The notes under the pieces: model-generated
What the model saw: the letters and a program-made list of their open reading frames with translations, nothing else
Told to the model about the DNA's origin: nothing
Databases searched by the model: none
Assembly (NCBI GenBank): GCA_937884975.1
Contig: CAKZZS010000046.1
Span: 1-7,511 of the forward strand
Source of the DNA: an uncultured Clostridia bacterium
Lineage (GTDB): Bacteria; Bacillota; Clostridia; Oscillospirales; Acutalibacteraceae
DNA: 7,511 nucleotides
Direction of reading: 5' to 3'
Translations under genes and position numbers: made by a program
Shown here: piece after piece, positions 1 to 5,141 of the stretch
Layout: every line of letters starts with the position of its first letter
How positions within the stretch are numbered: the first letter of the stretch is position 1

Positions 1-103
1 TCTCTTCTGCAATTTTTAAGTCTTTTAAATCTATTGTTACATATACTCCCTTTTTCTTTCCTATTGCCTGCTCTCCATTTTCATTTGTAATACTTGATGC
101 AAA
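1..103 (-). pseudogene. gpr: 5'-truncated fragment resembling spore germination protease GPR
   Basis: The minus strand carries an open frame running off the left edge. It contains the segment NENGEQAIGKKKGVYVT followed by IDLKDLKIAEE. GPR enzymes, which degrade small acid-soluble spore proteins at germination, have near their N terminus a segment of the form (N/K)E-G-x-x-x-x-GKK-x-G-x-Y-(V/L)-T-(I/L)-E. The match in spacing of the Gly, Lys, Tyr and Thr residues is good. The preceding part of GPR, including the R-T-D-L-A segment at the propeptide cleavage site, is absent. Upstream of about position 103 the frame stays open to a stop near 188-190 but reads as unrelated sequence, with no start codon or ribosome site suited to GPR. 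The gene therefore looks cut at about codon 40-60, with its 3' part left of the window. It could be an old pseudogene or the downstream half of a gene interrupted by an inserted element. Only about 35 residues are visible, so confidence is moderate. Confidence 0.55.
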
Positions 104-119
104 TTGTGTGAATATCAGA

Positions 120-187
120 CTAAAATTTAGAAAAAGTCGAGTAGTCTTTTTCTGCGAACAATAAAAGATGATTAGGCTTCTATTGTT
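120..187. repeat. Cluster of inverted repeats next to the gpr break
   Basis: Three inverted repeats follow one another directly. CTAAA/TTTAG lies at 120-130 with one central base. AGAAAAAG/CTTTTTCT has arms at 129-136 and 146-153 with a 9-base loop. AACAATA/TATTGTT has arms at 157-163 and 181-187. None has the G+C-rich stem and long T run of a clear intrinsic terminator. Because they begin within about 20 bases of the point where gpr similarity stops, they may be recombinase recognition sequence at an element end. That is inference. The whole stretch 104-285 holds no gene that I can support. Confidence 0.5.
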
Positions 188-190
188 TTA

Positions 191-219
191 TCAATAAATA
201 GTGATTAGTTATTTATTGA
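191..219. promoter_or_regulatory. Perfect 10-bp inverted repeat upstream of a promoter, operator candidate
   Basis: TCAATAAATA (191-200) and TATTTATTGA (210-219) are perfect reverse complements separated by 9 bases. The right arm ends three bases before the -35 box at 223-228. The centre of the palindrome lies about 53 bases before the predicted transcription start, a usual position for an activator or a dimeric regulator. A hairpin role in RNA is also possible but would not be in the predicted transcript. Confidence 0.5.
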
Positions 220-222
220 CTA

Positions 223-251
223 TTGACAAATCAAATATTTTATGTTATAAT
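223..251 (+). promoter_or_regulatory. Consensus vegetative promoter for the 286-1381 operon
   Basis: TTGACA (223-228) and TATAAT (246-251) are both perfect matches to the sigma-A consensus, with an optimal 17-bp spacer. The spacer ends in TATGT, giving an extended -10 TG. Transcription is predicted to start at about 258, which leaves a leader of about 28 bases before the GTG at 286. Confidence 0.85.
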
Positions 252-266
252 AAACAAAATATTTTT

Positions 267-277
267 AAGAAAGAAAG
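267..277 (+). promoter_or_regulatory. Purine-rich ribosome binding site lacking GGAGG, fixes GTG start at 286
   Basis: AAGAAAGAAAG lies 8 bases before GTG 286. A nearly identical string, AAAGAAAGAAG at 596-606, precedes ATG 617 of the next gene. Both lack the GGAGG core used by most other genes of the window. Confidence 0.5.
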
Positions 278-285
278 TGTTTTAT

Positions 286-594
286 GTGAAAAATATTTCA
301 TTAACACCAGATAACAATTTAACCTATGAAGTTACTAAAGGAGAATATGAAAAGTCAGAAAACAAAGATAATTATGAAATCCGCCAAGACGAACAGGGGC
401 ATAATTACTACTATAAGATTATAACTAACAAAGAAGAAAAGGACACTATCTTACAATATCATTCATATAAACTGTTAAGCAAAATCTCAAAGATTGCTAC
501 TTTCTTTTTAGTAATTACGGTTATTGCGTTATTTATCGCTTTCTTTATTTTGATAAAAGATATGCCATCGATAACGATTGATCTTACAAAATAA
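286..594 (+). CDS. Small membrane protein with one C-terminal transmembrane segment, unknown function
   Basis: I do not recognise the family. The frame is open further upstream, but that part is the promoter itself (its apparent TTG start is the -35 box), so translation must begin downstream. GTG 286 is best placed behind the purine-rich site 267-277. GTG 277 is in frame but lies inside that site. The 102-aa product has a hydrophilic, charged N-terminal part of about 65 residues rich in Glu, Lys, Asn and Tyr. One strongly hydrophobic segment follows (about residues 70-93, IATFFLVITVIALFIAFFIL), and then a short polar tail. No signal peptide is visible. A single-pass protein with its soluble part in the cytoplasm is likely. 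It is the first gene of an operon with the membrane-anchored protein starting 22 bases downstream, so the two may work together at the membrane. Confidence 0.7.
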   Translation: MKNISLTPDNNLTYEVTKGEYEKSENKDNYEIRQDEQGHNYYYKIITNKEEKDTILQYHSYKLLSKISKIATFFLVITVIALFIAFFILIKDMPSITIDLTK

Positions 595-616
595 CAAAGA
601 AAGAAGACAATTCGAT

Positions 617-1381
617 ATGTGGGTACCTCTAATAATAATCATTATTATAATTATCATATTGATACCATTGTATAATAAATCACAAAGCAATTCAAATACA
701 TCAAATGATTCTAAACTTACAGAGGAGGAAGCGTATAATAATGTAATGGACGCTTTTCACGATCTTGAAAACGCATTCGTAGAATTAGAAAATGACCAAA
801 TCATATATATGAAAGATGATGTACAAGCTCTACTTACCTATCCTTACTATGCCAATTTTTATATGCCCATTTTATTATCTTGCTTTTCTGAAATGTTTGA
901 TATAGCATCAAATCCCAAAGAATCTAAAATTCATTTTCTTAAAGAAATAATATCAGCTAACCCGTTTTTCTATATACATAATAACGAAAAACACTATGTA
1001 GGCACATATAGTAATGCTTTCCAATCAGGTAAGTTAATTCAAGAGATATATGATTTAGGAAACATTTTTAGTGATAGTTACGTATGGACTTATGCTTTCG
1101 CAAATATGTTTGATTATATGGATTATGAAGAAAAGACCGAGCCTGAACAGAATATATGGTATAGCAGTGGCAGACTGAATATAGGAACAATCTTAAAAGA
1201 TTTTAATTTCATTGGCACGAATCTACCTATCAAAGATTTTGCTTATCAAATTCAATATCTCAGTAAATTAGATAACAAATGTAGAGAATACCATCAAAAA
1301 TTAAACAAGGATCAGATTTATGAACTCACATCTGACCAAAGAATTGATAAAGCATCAATAGAATACATATCATCATTATAA
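617..1381 (+). CDS. Membrane-anchored extracytoplasmic protein with poly-isoleucine anchor, unknown function
   Basis: The product of 254 aa starts at ATG 617, 10 bases after the purine-rich site 596-606. An upstream in-frame TTG at 578 overlaps the previous gene and has no ribosome site. Residues 5-19 form a very hydrophobic stretch with nine consecutive isoleucines (codons 632-658), followed by Tyr-Asn-Lys. This looks like an uncleaved signal anchor, because there is no lipobox cysteine and no clear signal peptidase site. A Ser/Asn/Thr linker (about residues 22-34) leads to a mainly helical domain of about 215 residues with many aromatic residues, predicted to lie outside the membrane. I recognise no catalytic motif and cannot name the family. 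The gene is 22 bases from the preceding membrane gene and shares its promoter. No terminator is evident after the stop codon. Confidence 0.75.
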   Translation: MWVPLIIIIIIIIILIPLYNKSQSNSNTSNDSKLTEEEAYNNVMDAFHDLENAFVELENDQIIYMKDDVQALLTYPYYANFYMPILLSCFSEMFDIASNPKESKIHFLKEIISANPFFYIHNNEKHYVGTYSNAFQSGKLIQEIYDLGNIFSDSYVWTYAFANMFDYMDYEEKTEPEQNIWYSSGRLNIGTILKDFNFIGTNLPIKDFAYQIQYLSKLDNKCREYHQKLNKDQIYELTSDQRIDKASIEYISSL

Positions 1382-1385
1382 TTAA

Positions 1386-1451
1386 AAAAGTTTACAGCAA
1401 TTCAACTATATAGGAGTAGGCGTTCTATTATACCTATGGTTAGGAAAATAA
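1386..1451 (+). pseudogene. Possible decayed 3' end of a membrane protein gene
   Basis: Between stop codons the frame reads KSLQQFNYIGVGVLLYLWLGK and then stops. The last dozen residues are hydrophobic, of the kind seen at the end of a small membrane protein. There is no usable start codon or ribosome site. It may be the tail of a gene deleted during rearrangement, or chance. The rest of the 1382-1522 gap shows no gene. Confidence 0.2.
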
Positions 1452-1522
1452 AAAAGGATAGAATATTAACTTGTTGGTAAAATTGCACAAAAGAGGGGTA
1501 TAATTTTGTCAAAATTTGTTGA

Positions 1523-1551
1523 TTGCGGAAATAATCAAATTATGGTATAAT
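1523..1551 (+). promoter_or_regulatory. Extended -10 promoter for the DUF2513 gene
   Basis: TATAAT at 1546-1551 is preceded by TGG, giving an extended -10. The 17-bp-spaced -35 is TTGCGG (1523-1528), which is weak. Predicted start is about 1558. An inverted repeat TTGATT (1519-1524)/AATCAA (1533-1538) overlaps the -35 region and could be an operator. Confidence 0.65.
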
Positions 1552-1583
1552 AGTATAAATTATATCATAAGGAGGTTTTCTTA

Positions 1584-2015
1584 ATGGAAAACATTAAATT
1601 CGACAATGACATCAACTTTGACTGTGTAAGAGATACTTTGATCTTTATACAGAGTAATCTCGGCTACGAAGAATCCAATCCAAAGCATCATAAAACATTG
1701 GATTGGTCTAAAGTTTATAACAACACCGAACTTTCCGCAAAATATGACTCTGTTGCGATACGATACACATTAGAACACTTATATCGTGAAGGATTTCTTG
1801 AAACTTCAAATTCAACTAAAGGTAAGAATGACAGTATAATCAATCTTGTTATCACTGATATTACTTTCAAGGGTCATATCTTTCTTGATAATATTCAAGA
1901 TGAAACTACTTGGAATAAAATTAAAACACAAGCAGATAACAACAGCCTCAATGTAATCTCTGTTTTAGAGGAATACATAAAGACTGTCGCTGTCAAACTT
2001 GCGGATAAAGAGTAA
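1584..2015 (+). CDS. DUF2513 family protein, winged-helix-like
   Basis: The 143-aa product has the features of the DUF2513 family. These are the opening NFDCVRDTLIFIQSNLGYEE, a central helix pair with YTLEHLYREGFLE, and the sequence VITDITFKGHIFLDNI, followed by the W-N-K-I-K helix. DUF2513 proteins are common in prophages and mobile elements of Firmicutes. Their fold appears to be a small winged helix, but a molecular role is not established to my knowledge. The C-terminal helix (about residues 115-143) is where family members often end in a short hydrophobic tail. Here it is amphipathic (NVISVLEEYIKTVAVKLADK). ATG 1584 sits 8 bases after a full AAGGAGG (1569-1575). The gene has its own promoter. 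Its stop codon is only two bases from the stop of the convergent gene at 2018, with no terminator between. Confidence 0.85.
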   Translation: MENIKFDNDINFDCVRDTLIFIQSNLGYEESNPKHHKTLDWSKVYNNTELSAKYDSVAIRYTLEHLYREGFLETSNSTKGKNDSIINLVITDITFKGHIFLDNIQDETTWNKIKTQADNNSLNVISVLEEYIKTVAVKLADKE

Positions 2016-2017
2016 TC

Positions 2018-2263
2018 TTAATCCTTGTAGAACTCATCTTGAACATCAAAAATATTAGGCGTTTCGTAAAACTCGGCAGTATAGGTCATAGGAATAGAAC
2101 CTACTAATCTACCGTTCTCGGTACGGGGATTGAGCTTTTCATTGTCGAGATCGACTGCGAAACGCTTAATGTTTTTCAGAGGTTCACCGTTAATATAAAC
2201 GATAAAAGCATTTTCATCGTTCATATCAGGATTTCGGACAATTCTGATTTCCATTGTATTCAT
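2018..2263 (-). CDS. Small beta-rich protein of unknown function
   Basis: The 81-aa product begins at ATG 2263, seven bases after AAGGAGG (2271-2277, minus strand), the strongest ribosome site in the window. An in-frame ATG three codons later is less well placed. The sequence alternates hydrophobic and polar residues (EIRIVRN, AFIVYING, FAVDLDNE, TYTAEFYETP), which suggests a compact beta-strand protein. It has no Cys pair, no membrane segment and no signal peptide. I do not recognise the family. The gene is visibly richer in G and C than its neighbours, including CGG and CGA arginine-type triplets, so it may have a different origin. A promoter is not clear. The 100-bp upstream gap carries repeated AGTATT/AATACT motifs. 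Confidence 0.75.
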   Translation of the reverse strand: MNTMEIRIVRNPDMNDENAFIVYINGEPLKNIKRFAVDLDNEKLNPRTENGRLVGSIPMTYTAEFYETPNIFDVQDEFYKD

Positions 2264-2323
2264 ATTATCACCTCCTTATTTTGTGTATATTATTTCTATC
2301 AATGCTAAACTAACTTTCTTTGT

Positions 2324-2357
2324 AATACTTACGATTGTTAGTATTGTAGCAAGTATT
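2324..2357. repeat. Triplicated AGTATT motif in an intergenic gap
   Basis: AATACT (2324-2329), AGTATT (2340-2345) and AGTATT (2352-2357) are three copies of one hexamer, the first inverted relative to the others. The outer copies are part of a nine-pair stem with one G-T pair (2324-2332 with 2349-2357). The gap lies between the 67-aa gene and the downstream minus-strand gene, so this could be a weak terminator or an operator array. Confidence 0.3.
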
Positions 2358-2366
2358 ATTTTGGCA

Positions 2367-2570
2367 TTAAGATAAGCAGTTCTTTACTCTTGCAATTTTC
2401 TCTCTACACTTTTTTAAATTTACAACGTCAATATATCCAAGAAAAGGGTTATTCATCTTTTTATATTCATTCTCGATTTCTTGTATCTGTTTATCGTAAT
2501 ATGCGATGACTTTCTGTTTCATTTCTTCCCAAAAGTCATTTTCTTGTTCTATAAATTCTTTGTTATCCAT
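2367..2570 (-). CDS. Small helical, charged protein, divergent from the HExxH peptidase
   Basis: The 67-aa product starts at ATG 2570, five bases after AAAGGAG (2576-2582, minus strand). A longer open frame reaches 2636, but it lacks a ribosome site and would overlap the neighbouring gene. The sequence is almost entirely helix-forming, charged and without cysteines until the last residues (MDNKEFIEQENDFWEEMKQK, then a second amphipathic helix with IQEIENEYKKM). A conserved-looking turn (NNPFLGYIDVVNL) precedes the C-terminal helix. I do not recognise it. It faces away from the peptidase gene across a 28-bp gap, with promoters that appear to overlap. It could be a regulator or inhibitor of that gene product, but this is inferred from position only. 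Confidence 0.65.
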   Translation of the reverse strand: MDNKEFIEQENDFWEEMKQKVIAYYDKQIQEIENEYKKMNNPFLGYIDVVNLKKCREKIARVKNCLS

Positions 2571-2573
2571 AAA
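2544..2573 (+). promoter_or_regulatory. Weak predicted promoter of the HExxH peptidase gene
   Basis: TTGTTC (2544-2549) and CATAAA (2568-2573) have an 18-bp spacer. The -10 box overlaps the ATG of the opposite 67-aa gene. Predicted start is about 2580. Matches to consensus are only fair. Confidence 0.3.
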
Positions 2574-2595
2574 TTCTCCTTTCAAGATGGTATTT

Positions 2596-2623
2596 ATTAT
2601 GAAAGCTAAAATATCAAATACAA
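2596..2623 (-). promoter_or_regulatory. Predicted promoter of the 67-aa gene, overlapping the peptidase start codon
   Basis: On the minus strand TTGTAT (2623-2618) and CATAAT (2601-2596) are spaced by 16 bp. The predicted start at about 2589 gives a leader that includes the ribosome site 2576-2582. The -10 box overlaps the ATG of the opposite gene (2599-2601). Confidence 0.4.
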
Positions 2624-3519
2624 GCAAGATTAACACTTTATTCTCACAGTATTTAAAATTTATTGACTATTCACAGACACCATTTCCTAACAATATAAAA
2701 ATAACTACGAAAGACATTATATATGGCTCTGGTGATAAGCAAAACGGAGCTGTTGGTATGCTTCAATTATTGGAGAACAATGCTTACCGTTTTGAGTTTA
2801 TCATTGATAAAAATGCTTTAGAATACAATGATACTTTCAAAAGCGCATTATATCACGAATTTACCCACGTTATGGACGATGTTGTTTTAAACAAATCCGA
2901 TGATTATGAGGATTATTTTAAAACATTTAATTGTGCATCAGAAATTAGAGCATCATATATTCAATATCTTGTCGAAACAGGCTCTAATTCTATTTCCGAT
3001 TTTAGCGTGTCTCAAAATTATAAAATCATAGATTGTGATTTTACAGAAAAGCCTATCCCTATTGAATTACTCCCTATAGCATATCAAGATTATCTTATAA
3101 ATTTACTTTCAAATAGTAAAGAAATAGAATTTTATGAATTATTACATAGAAATGTTTGCTACTATATAGGTTTCTGCCGTTGCATTGAAAGAAAATTAAA
3201 CATTACCGTAGATCACAGCAAAGTAATAGATGCGTATAGTAATTTCTTTGGTGAGAGTTTCAAAGACATTATCCTGTATGGGTACAAAATTGATTTAGGA
3301 TTTGACGGTACGATAATAGAAAATTTCTTACCATTATATAACGCAGTAGAAAACTGTTCACATTTTCACCATTCCCAAAAGCTACAAAACATTAAAGATG
3401 AAAAGGAACAAGTTCTTAAACGAATTGAACAAATGAAGCATTATACCGAATTATTAGAAAAGAAAGAAATCACCTTTGAAGAATACGAAGAAATCAAGAA
3501 AAGGTTAATGTCATTTTAA
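2599..3519 (+). CDS. Putative HExxH zinc metallopeptidase with C-terminal SHOCT-like domain
   Basis: The 306-aa product contains a zinc-binding motif, YHEFTHVMDD, with His86, catalytic Glu87 and His90. About 25 residues later comes CASEIRASYIQYL, whose Glu115 is a plausible third ligand. This is the arrangement of gluzincins, and resembles the HExxH...E-x-x-A pattern of ImmA/IrrE-like peptidases, though the family is not certain. A helical region follows. The last 32 residues (IEQMKHYTELLEKKEITFEE onward to KKRLMSF) fit the short SHOCT domain, often a C-terminal oligomerisation module. No signal peptide or membrane segment is seen, so it is probably cytoplasmic. ATG 2599 was chosen because a weak AAGATGG lies 8 bases before it. 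ATG 2587 is the alternative. The open frame to 2506 runs antisense through the divergent gene. The substrate is unknown. Confidence 0.75.
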   Translation: MKAKISNTSKINTLFSQYLKFIDYSQTPFPNNIKITTKDIIYGSGDKQNGAVGMLQLLENNAYRFEFIIDKNALEYNDTFKSALYHEFTHVMDDVVLNKSDDYEDYFKTFNCASEIRASYIQYLVETGSNSISDFSVSQNYKIIDCDFTEKPIPIELLPIAYQDYLINLLSNSKEIEFYELLHRNVCYYIGFCRCIERKLNITVDHSKVIDAYSNFFGESFKDIILYGYKIDLGFDGTIIENFLPLYNAVENCSHFHHSQKLQNIKDEKEQVLKRIEQMKHYTELLEKKEITFEEYEEIKKRLMSF

Positions 3520-3596
3520 CCACAGGCTTTCTTGGCTCTAACAAGACTATGAATAGATGCGGAAAGTGTGGACATAAGTGGTATCCACATAAATAG
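3513..3596 (+). pseudogene. Zinc-ribbon C-terminal remnant
   Basis: In the +1 frame relative to the end of the peptidase gene, the sequence reads ILTTGFLGSNKTMNRCGKCG, then HKWYPHK and a stop at 3594-3596. The N-K-x-M-N-R-C-G-K-C-G-H-K-W-Y-P ending is typical of a C-terminal zinc-ribbon half, usually preceded by a glycine-rich hydrophobic stretch, as TTGFLGS suggests. ATG 3549 would give only 15 residues and has no ribosome site. It is either the tail of a deleted gene or a frameshifted extension of the preceding peptidase. The full gene downstream (3606) ends with the same design, so it may also be a partial duplicate of that gene type. Confidence 0.55.
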
Positions 3597-3605
3597 GGAA
3601 TAACT

Positions 3606-4091
3606 ATGAAAATTTGTCTGAAATGTCGCCGACAGTTGTTTGACAGCGATACGGTATGTGATAGATGTAAATCAACAGTAATTATGGATAAAGTTCAATT
3701 TGATACGCTTTATAACCAGTATAAAGCATCTACAGACAAGCAGCAAGCACAACTCCGTATGTCGCCAGAATATAAAGAGTTTTACGAATACGTTTTTCCA
3801 CTTGTAAAAAAGCCAACAGCAGAAGAACGTGAATTGCAAAGAAAGATAACTAAAGAAAAAGAAATACTTAAACAAAAACAAGAACAGGAATATATTAGGA
3901 CACATAGCAAACATATAAAATCACAATATGAACCCATCAAACAAAACATCCCACACTGTCCAACTTGTGGTTCAACAAATGTAAAACCATTATCAACTAC
4001 CTCAAAGGTATTAGGGGTTCTCGCTATTGGATTAGCAAGTAAACAGATTGGGAAAAGTTATATGTGTAAAGATTGCAAATATTATTGGTGA
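3606..4091 (+). CDS. Double zinc-ribbon protein, unknown function
   Basis: The 161-aa product has two cysteine clusters. The N-terminal ribbon has C4-x2-C7 and C18-x2-C21. The C-terminal ribbon has C118-x2-C121 (CPTCGS) and C154-x2-C157 (CKDCKYYW). Between the two halves of the second ribbon lies a short hydrophobic Gly-rich segment (KVLGVLAIGLASKQIGK), a pattern seen in many small Firmicute proteins with a CPxCGS...GK-x-Y-x-C-x-x-C ending. The centre (about residues 70-105) is a highly charged Lys/Glu/Gln helix, possibly a coiled coil. Nucleic-acid or protein binding is plausible, but no function is established. ATG 3606 follows a modest AGGGA site at 3595-3599. The gene may be read from the peptidase promoter, because no terminator separates them. 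Its stop codon lies inside the left arm of the hairpin 4089-4131. Confidence 0.75.
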   Translation: MKICLKCRRQLFDSDTVCDRCKSTVIMDKVQFDTLYNQYKASTDKQQAQLRMSPEYKEFYEYVFPLVKKPTAEERELQRKITKEKEILKQKQEQEYIRTHSKHIKSQYEPIKQNIPHCPTCGSTNVKPLSTTSKVLGVLAIGLASKQIGKSYMCKDCKYYW

Positions 4092-4131
4092 TAATAATAA
4101 AAGACCCCTAACAGGAGTCTTATTATTATCA
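4089..4131. terminator. Bidirectional stem-loop terminator between convergent genes
   Basis: Left arm TGATAATAATAA-a-AGAC-c-CCT and right arm AGG-a-GTCTTATTATTATCA form a long hairpin with a 3-base loop, one bulged base and one mismatch. The core is G+C-richer, flanked by A-rich and T-rich sequence on both strands, as expected for an intrinsic terminator that works in both directions. The left arm contains the TGA stop of the 3606 gene, and the right arm touches the TAA stop of the opposing gene (4132-4134). Confidence 0.85.
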
Positions 4132-5133
4132 TTATTTAAATGAAGTCGGCGCAGAAATAATCTTTATATGCTGGAACTCATTTTCACTGTACAATTCTGC
4201 TTCTTTTTTCTCTATTGTGAACAAGTGTGGCTGTCTAAGTCCTTCCAAAGCCTCAATTACTTCAAGAACAGTAAATCCACGCCTATCCTGTAATTGCTTG
4301 CATATAAAACGATCATCACTATAAGGTAATATACTTTCTTTTGGAAGTTTGGCATCTGCATTAAGAAATTGTTTTACAACGCACCAACCTCTGTAGAAAA
4401 TTTCAACAAAAGACCTATCATAAGGCATAGGACATATAATAAGATTTTTAACATCATCAAGTTCTATCTTATCATTCATACTATGTCTTGCTGGTACTAT
4501 AGCTAATCTCAACCCACGAGCAGACTCGATACTACCCCTATTGATTTTCACAGTTGTACCAATCCATTTATCAGGTTCAGCCCTACCGACAAACAAATCT
4601 GCTTTCCACAATCCGTTAATACTACTCGGCAATTTCTCACGTTCACTTGGCTTACGAAAAGCATTAACAACACCTTGAATATGTTTCTTTAATTTAATAG
4701 GCTGACCCTTGTTCCCAGTAAGAAGCAATGAATTGTCGGTTAAATGTTCATTCACACTATCAATCAATTGTAATGCACCAGTCTTTTCTACTCCAAAGAG
4801 AATAGAAGTGGGCTCACCGCCTTTAATCTTACAGTATTTTGCAAGTGCCGTTTCAATTCTTTCAAGCACCATAGGATTATTATTCACTATGGCATCGTGA
4901 ACAGCATATTCAAAGCATATACCTGAGTCTCCATCACCCTCACGATACAAACGTGCTAACATAGCCAAAGAAATTTTATCATATCCACCAATTTCATTTA
5001 CTATATCTCTATTAAGCGAATATAGAATACCTTTTAATATAGGAATAGTTACAGCGAAAAGAGCTTCTACTTCAGAACCTACTTCACCGTCTTGTGTGTA
5101 TTTTTCTACATCTATCATTTTTTTTACCGCCAA
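4132..5133 (-). CDS. Conserved-looking protein with PD-(D/E)xK nuclease-like signatures, candidate defence effector
   Basis: The 333-aa product starts at TTG 5133 (MAVKKMIDVEKY), eight bases after AAAGGAG. The open frame to 5178 begins inside the -35 box and is not coding. ATG 5118 lies too far from the ribosome site. Residues 1-100 are mainly helical. Glu75 lies in CFEYAVHDAI. A later block reads LWKADLFVGRAEPDKWIGTT and then VKIN, with Asp179 and Lys196. An early helix Glu, an Asp at the end of a strand, and x-x-K on the next strand is the order of the PD-(D/E)xK nuclease core, although Thr occupies the usual Glu/Gln position before Lys. The motif block ARGLRLAIVPARHSM and KNLIICPMPYDRSFVEIFY looks strongly constrained. 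I cannot name the family. It is convergent with the double zinc-ribbon gene and divergent from the 5308 operon, so a restriction or defence role is possible but unproven. Confidence 0.8.
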   Translation of the reverse strand: MAVKKMIDVEKYTQDGEVGSEVEALFAVTIPILKGILYSLNRDIVNEIGGYDKISLAMLARLYREGDGDSGICFEYAVHDAIVNNNPMVLERIETALAKYCKIKGGEPTSILFGVEKTGALQLIDSVNEHLTDNSLLLTGNKGQPIKLKKHIQGVVNAFRKPSEREKLPSSINGLWKADLFVGRAEPDKWIGTTVKINRGSIESARGLRLAIVPARHSMNDKIELDDVKNLIICPMPYDRSFVEIFYRGWCVVKQFLNADAKLPKESILPYSDDRFICKQLQDRRGFTVLEVIEALEGLRQPHLFTIEKKEAELYSENEFQHIKIISAPTSFK

Positions 5134-5141
5134 ATTAATCA

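Noticed and set aside
120..153. Intrinsic terminator reading at the A/T-rich hairpin
   Set aside because: The stem is short and almost without G-C pairs, and no gene ends just before it on either strand.
223..285. N-terminal extension of the first gene from TTG 223
   Set aside because: The TTG is the -35 box and the extension covers the -10 box and predicted start of transcription, so it cannot be translated from this promoter.
578..616. Longer form of the 254-aa membrane protein starting at TTG 578
   Set aside because: It overlaps the preceding gene, lacks a ribosome site, and would put charged residues before the anchor. ATG 617 is preceded by a purine-rich site.
1506..1550. 14-codon frame from TTG 1506 behind a GAGGGG string
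   Set aside because: It ends inside the -10 box of the DUF2513 promoter and has no visible promoter of its own. A leader peptide or gene remnant cannot be excluded, but support is thin.
2506..2598. Upstream extension of the peptidase gene
   Set aside because: It is antisense to the divergent 67-aa gene, which has a good ribosome site. Its Ser/Phe/Cys-rich sequence is typical of a shadow frame.
2571..2636. Upstream extension of the 67-aa minus-strand gene
   Set aside because: It has no ribosome site and overlaps the peptidase gene. ATG 2570 has AAAGGAG at good spacing.
3672..3914. Minus-strand open frame, Phe-rich
   Set aside because: It is opposite the Lys/Glu-rich part of the double zinc-ribbon gene. 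Phe and Leu richness is the expected mirror of AAA and GAA codons.
4709..4900. Plus-strand open frame of 63 codons
   Set aside because: It lies wholly antisense inside the 333-aa gene and has no ribosome site.
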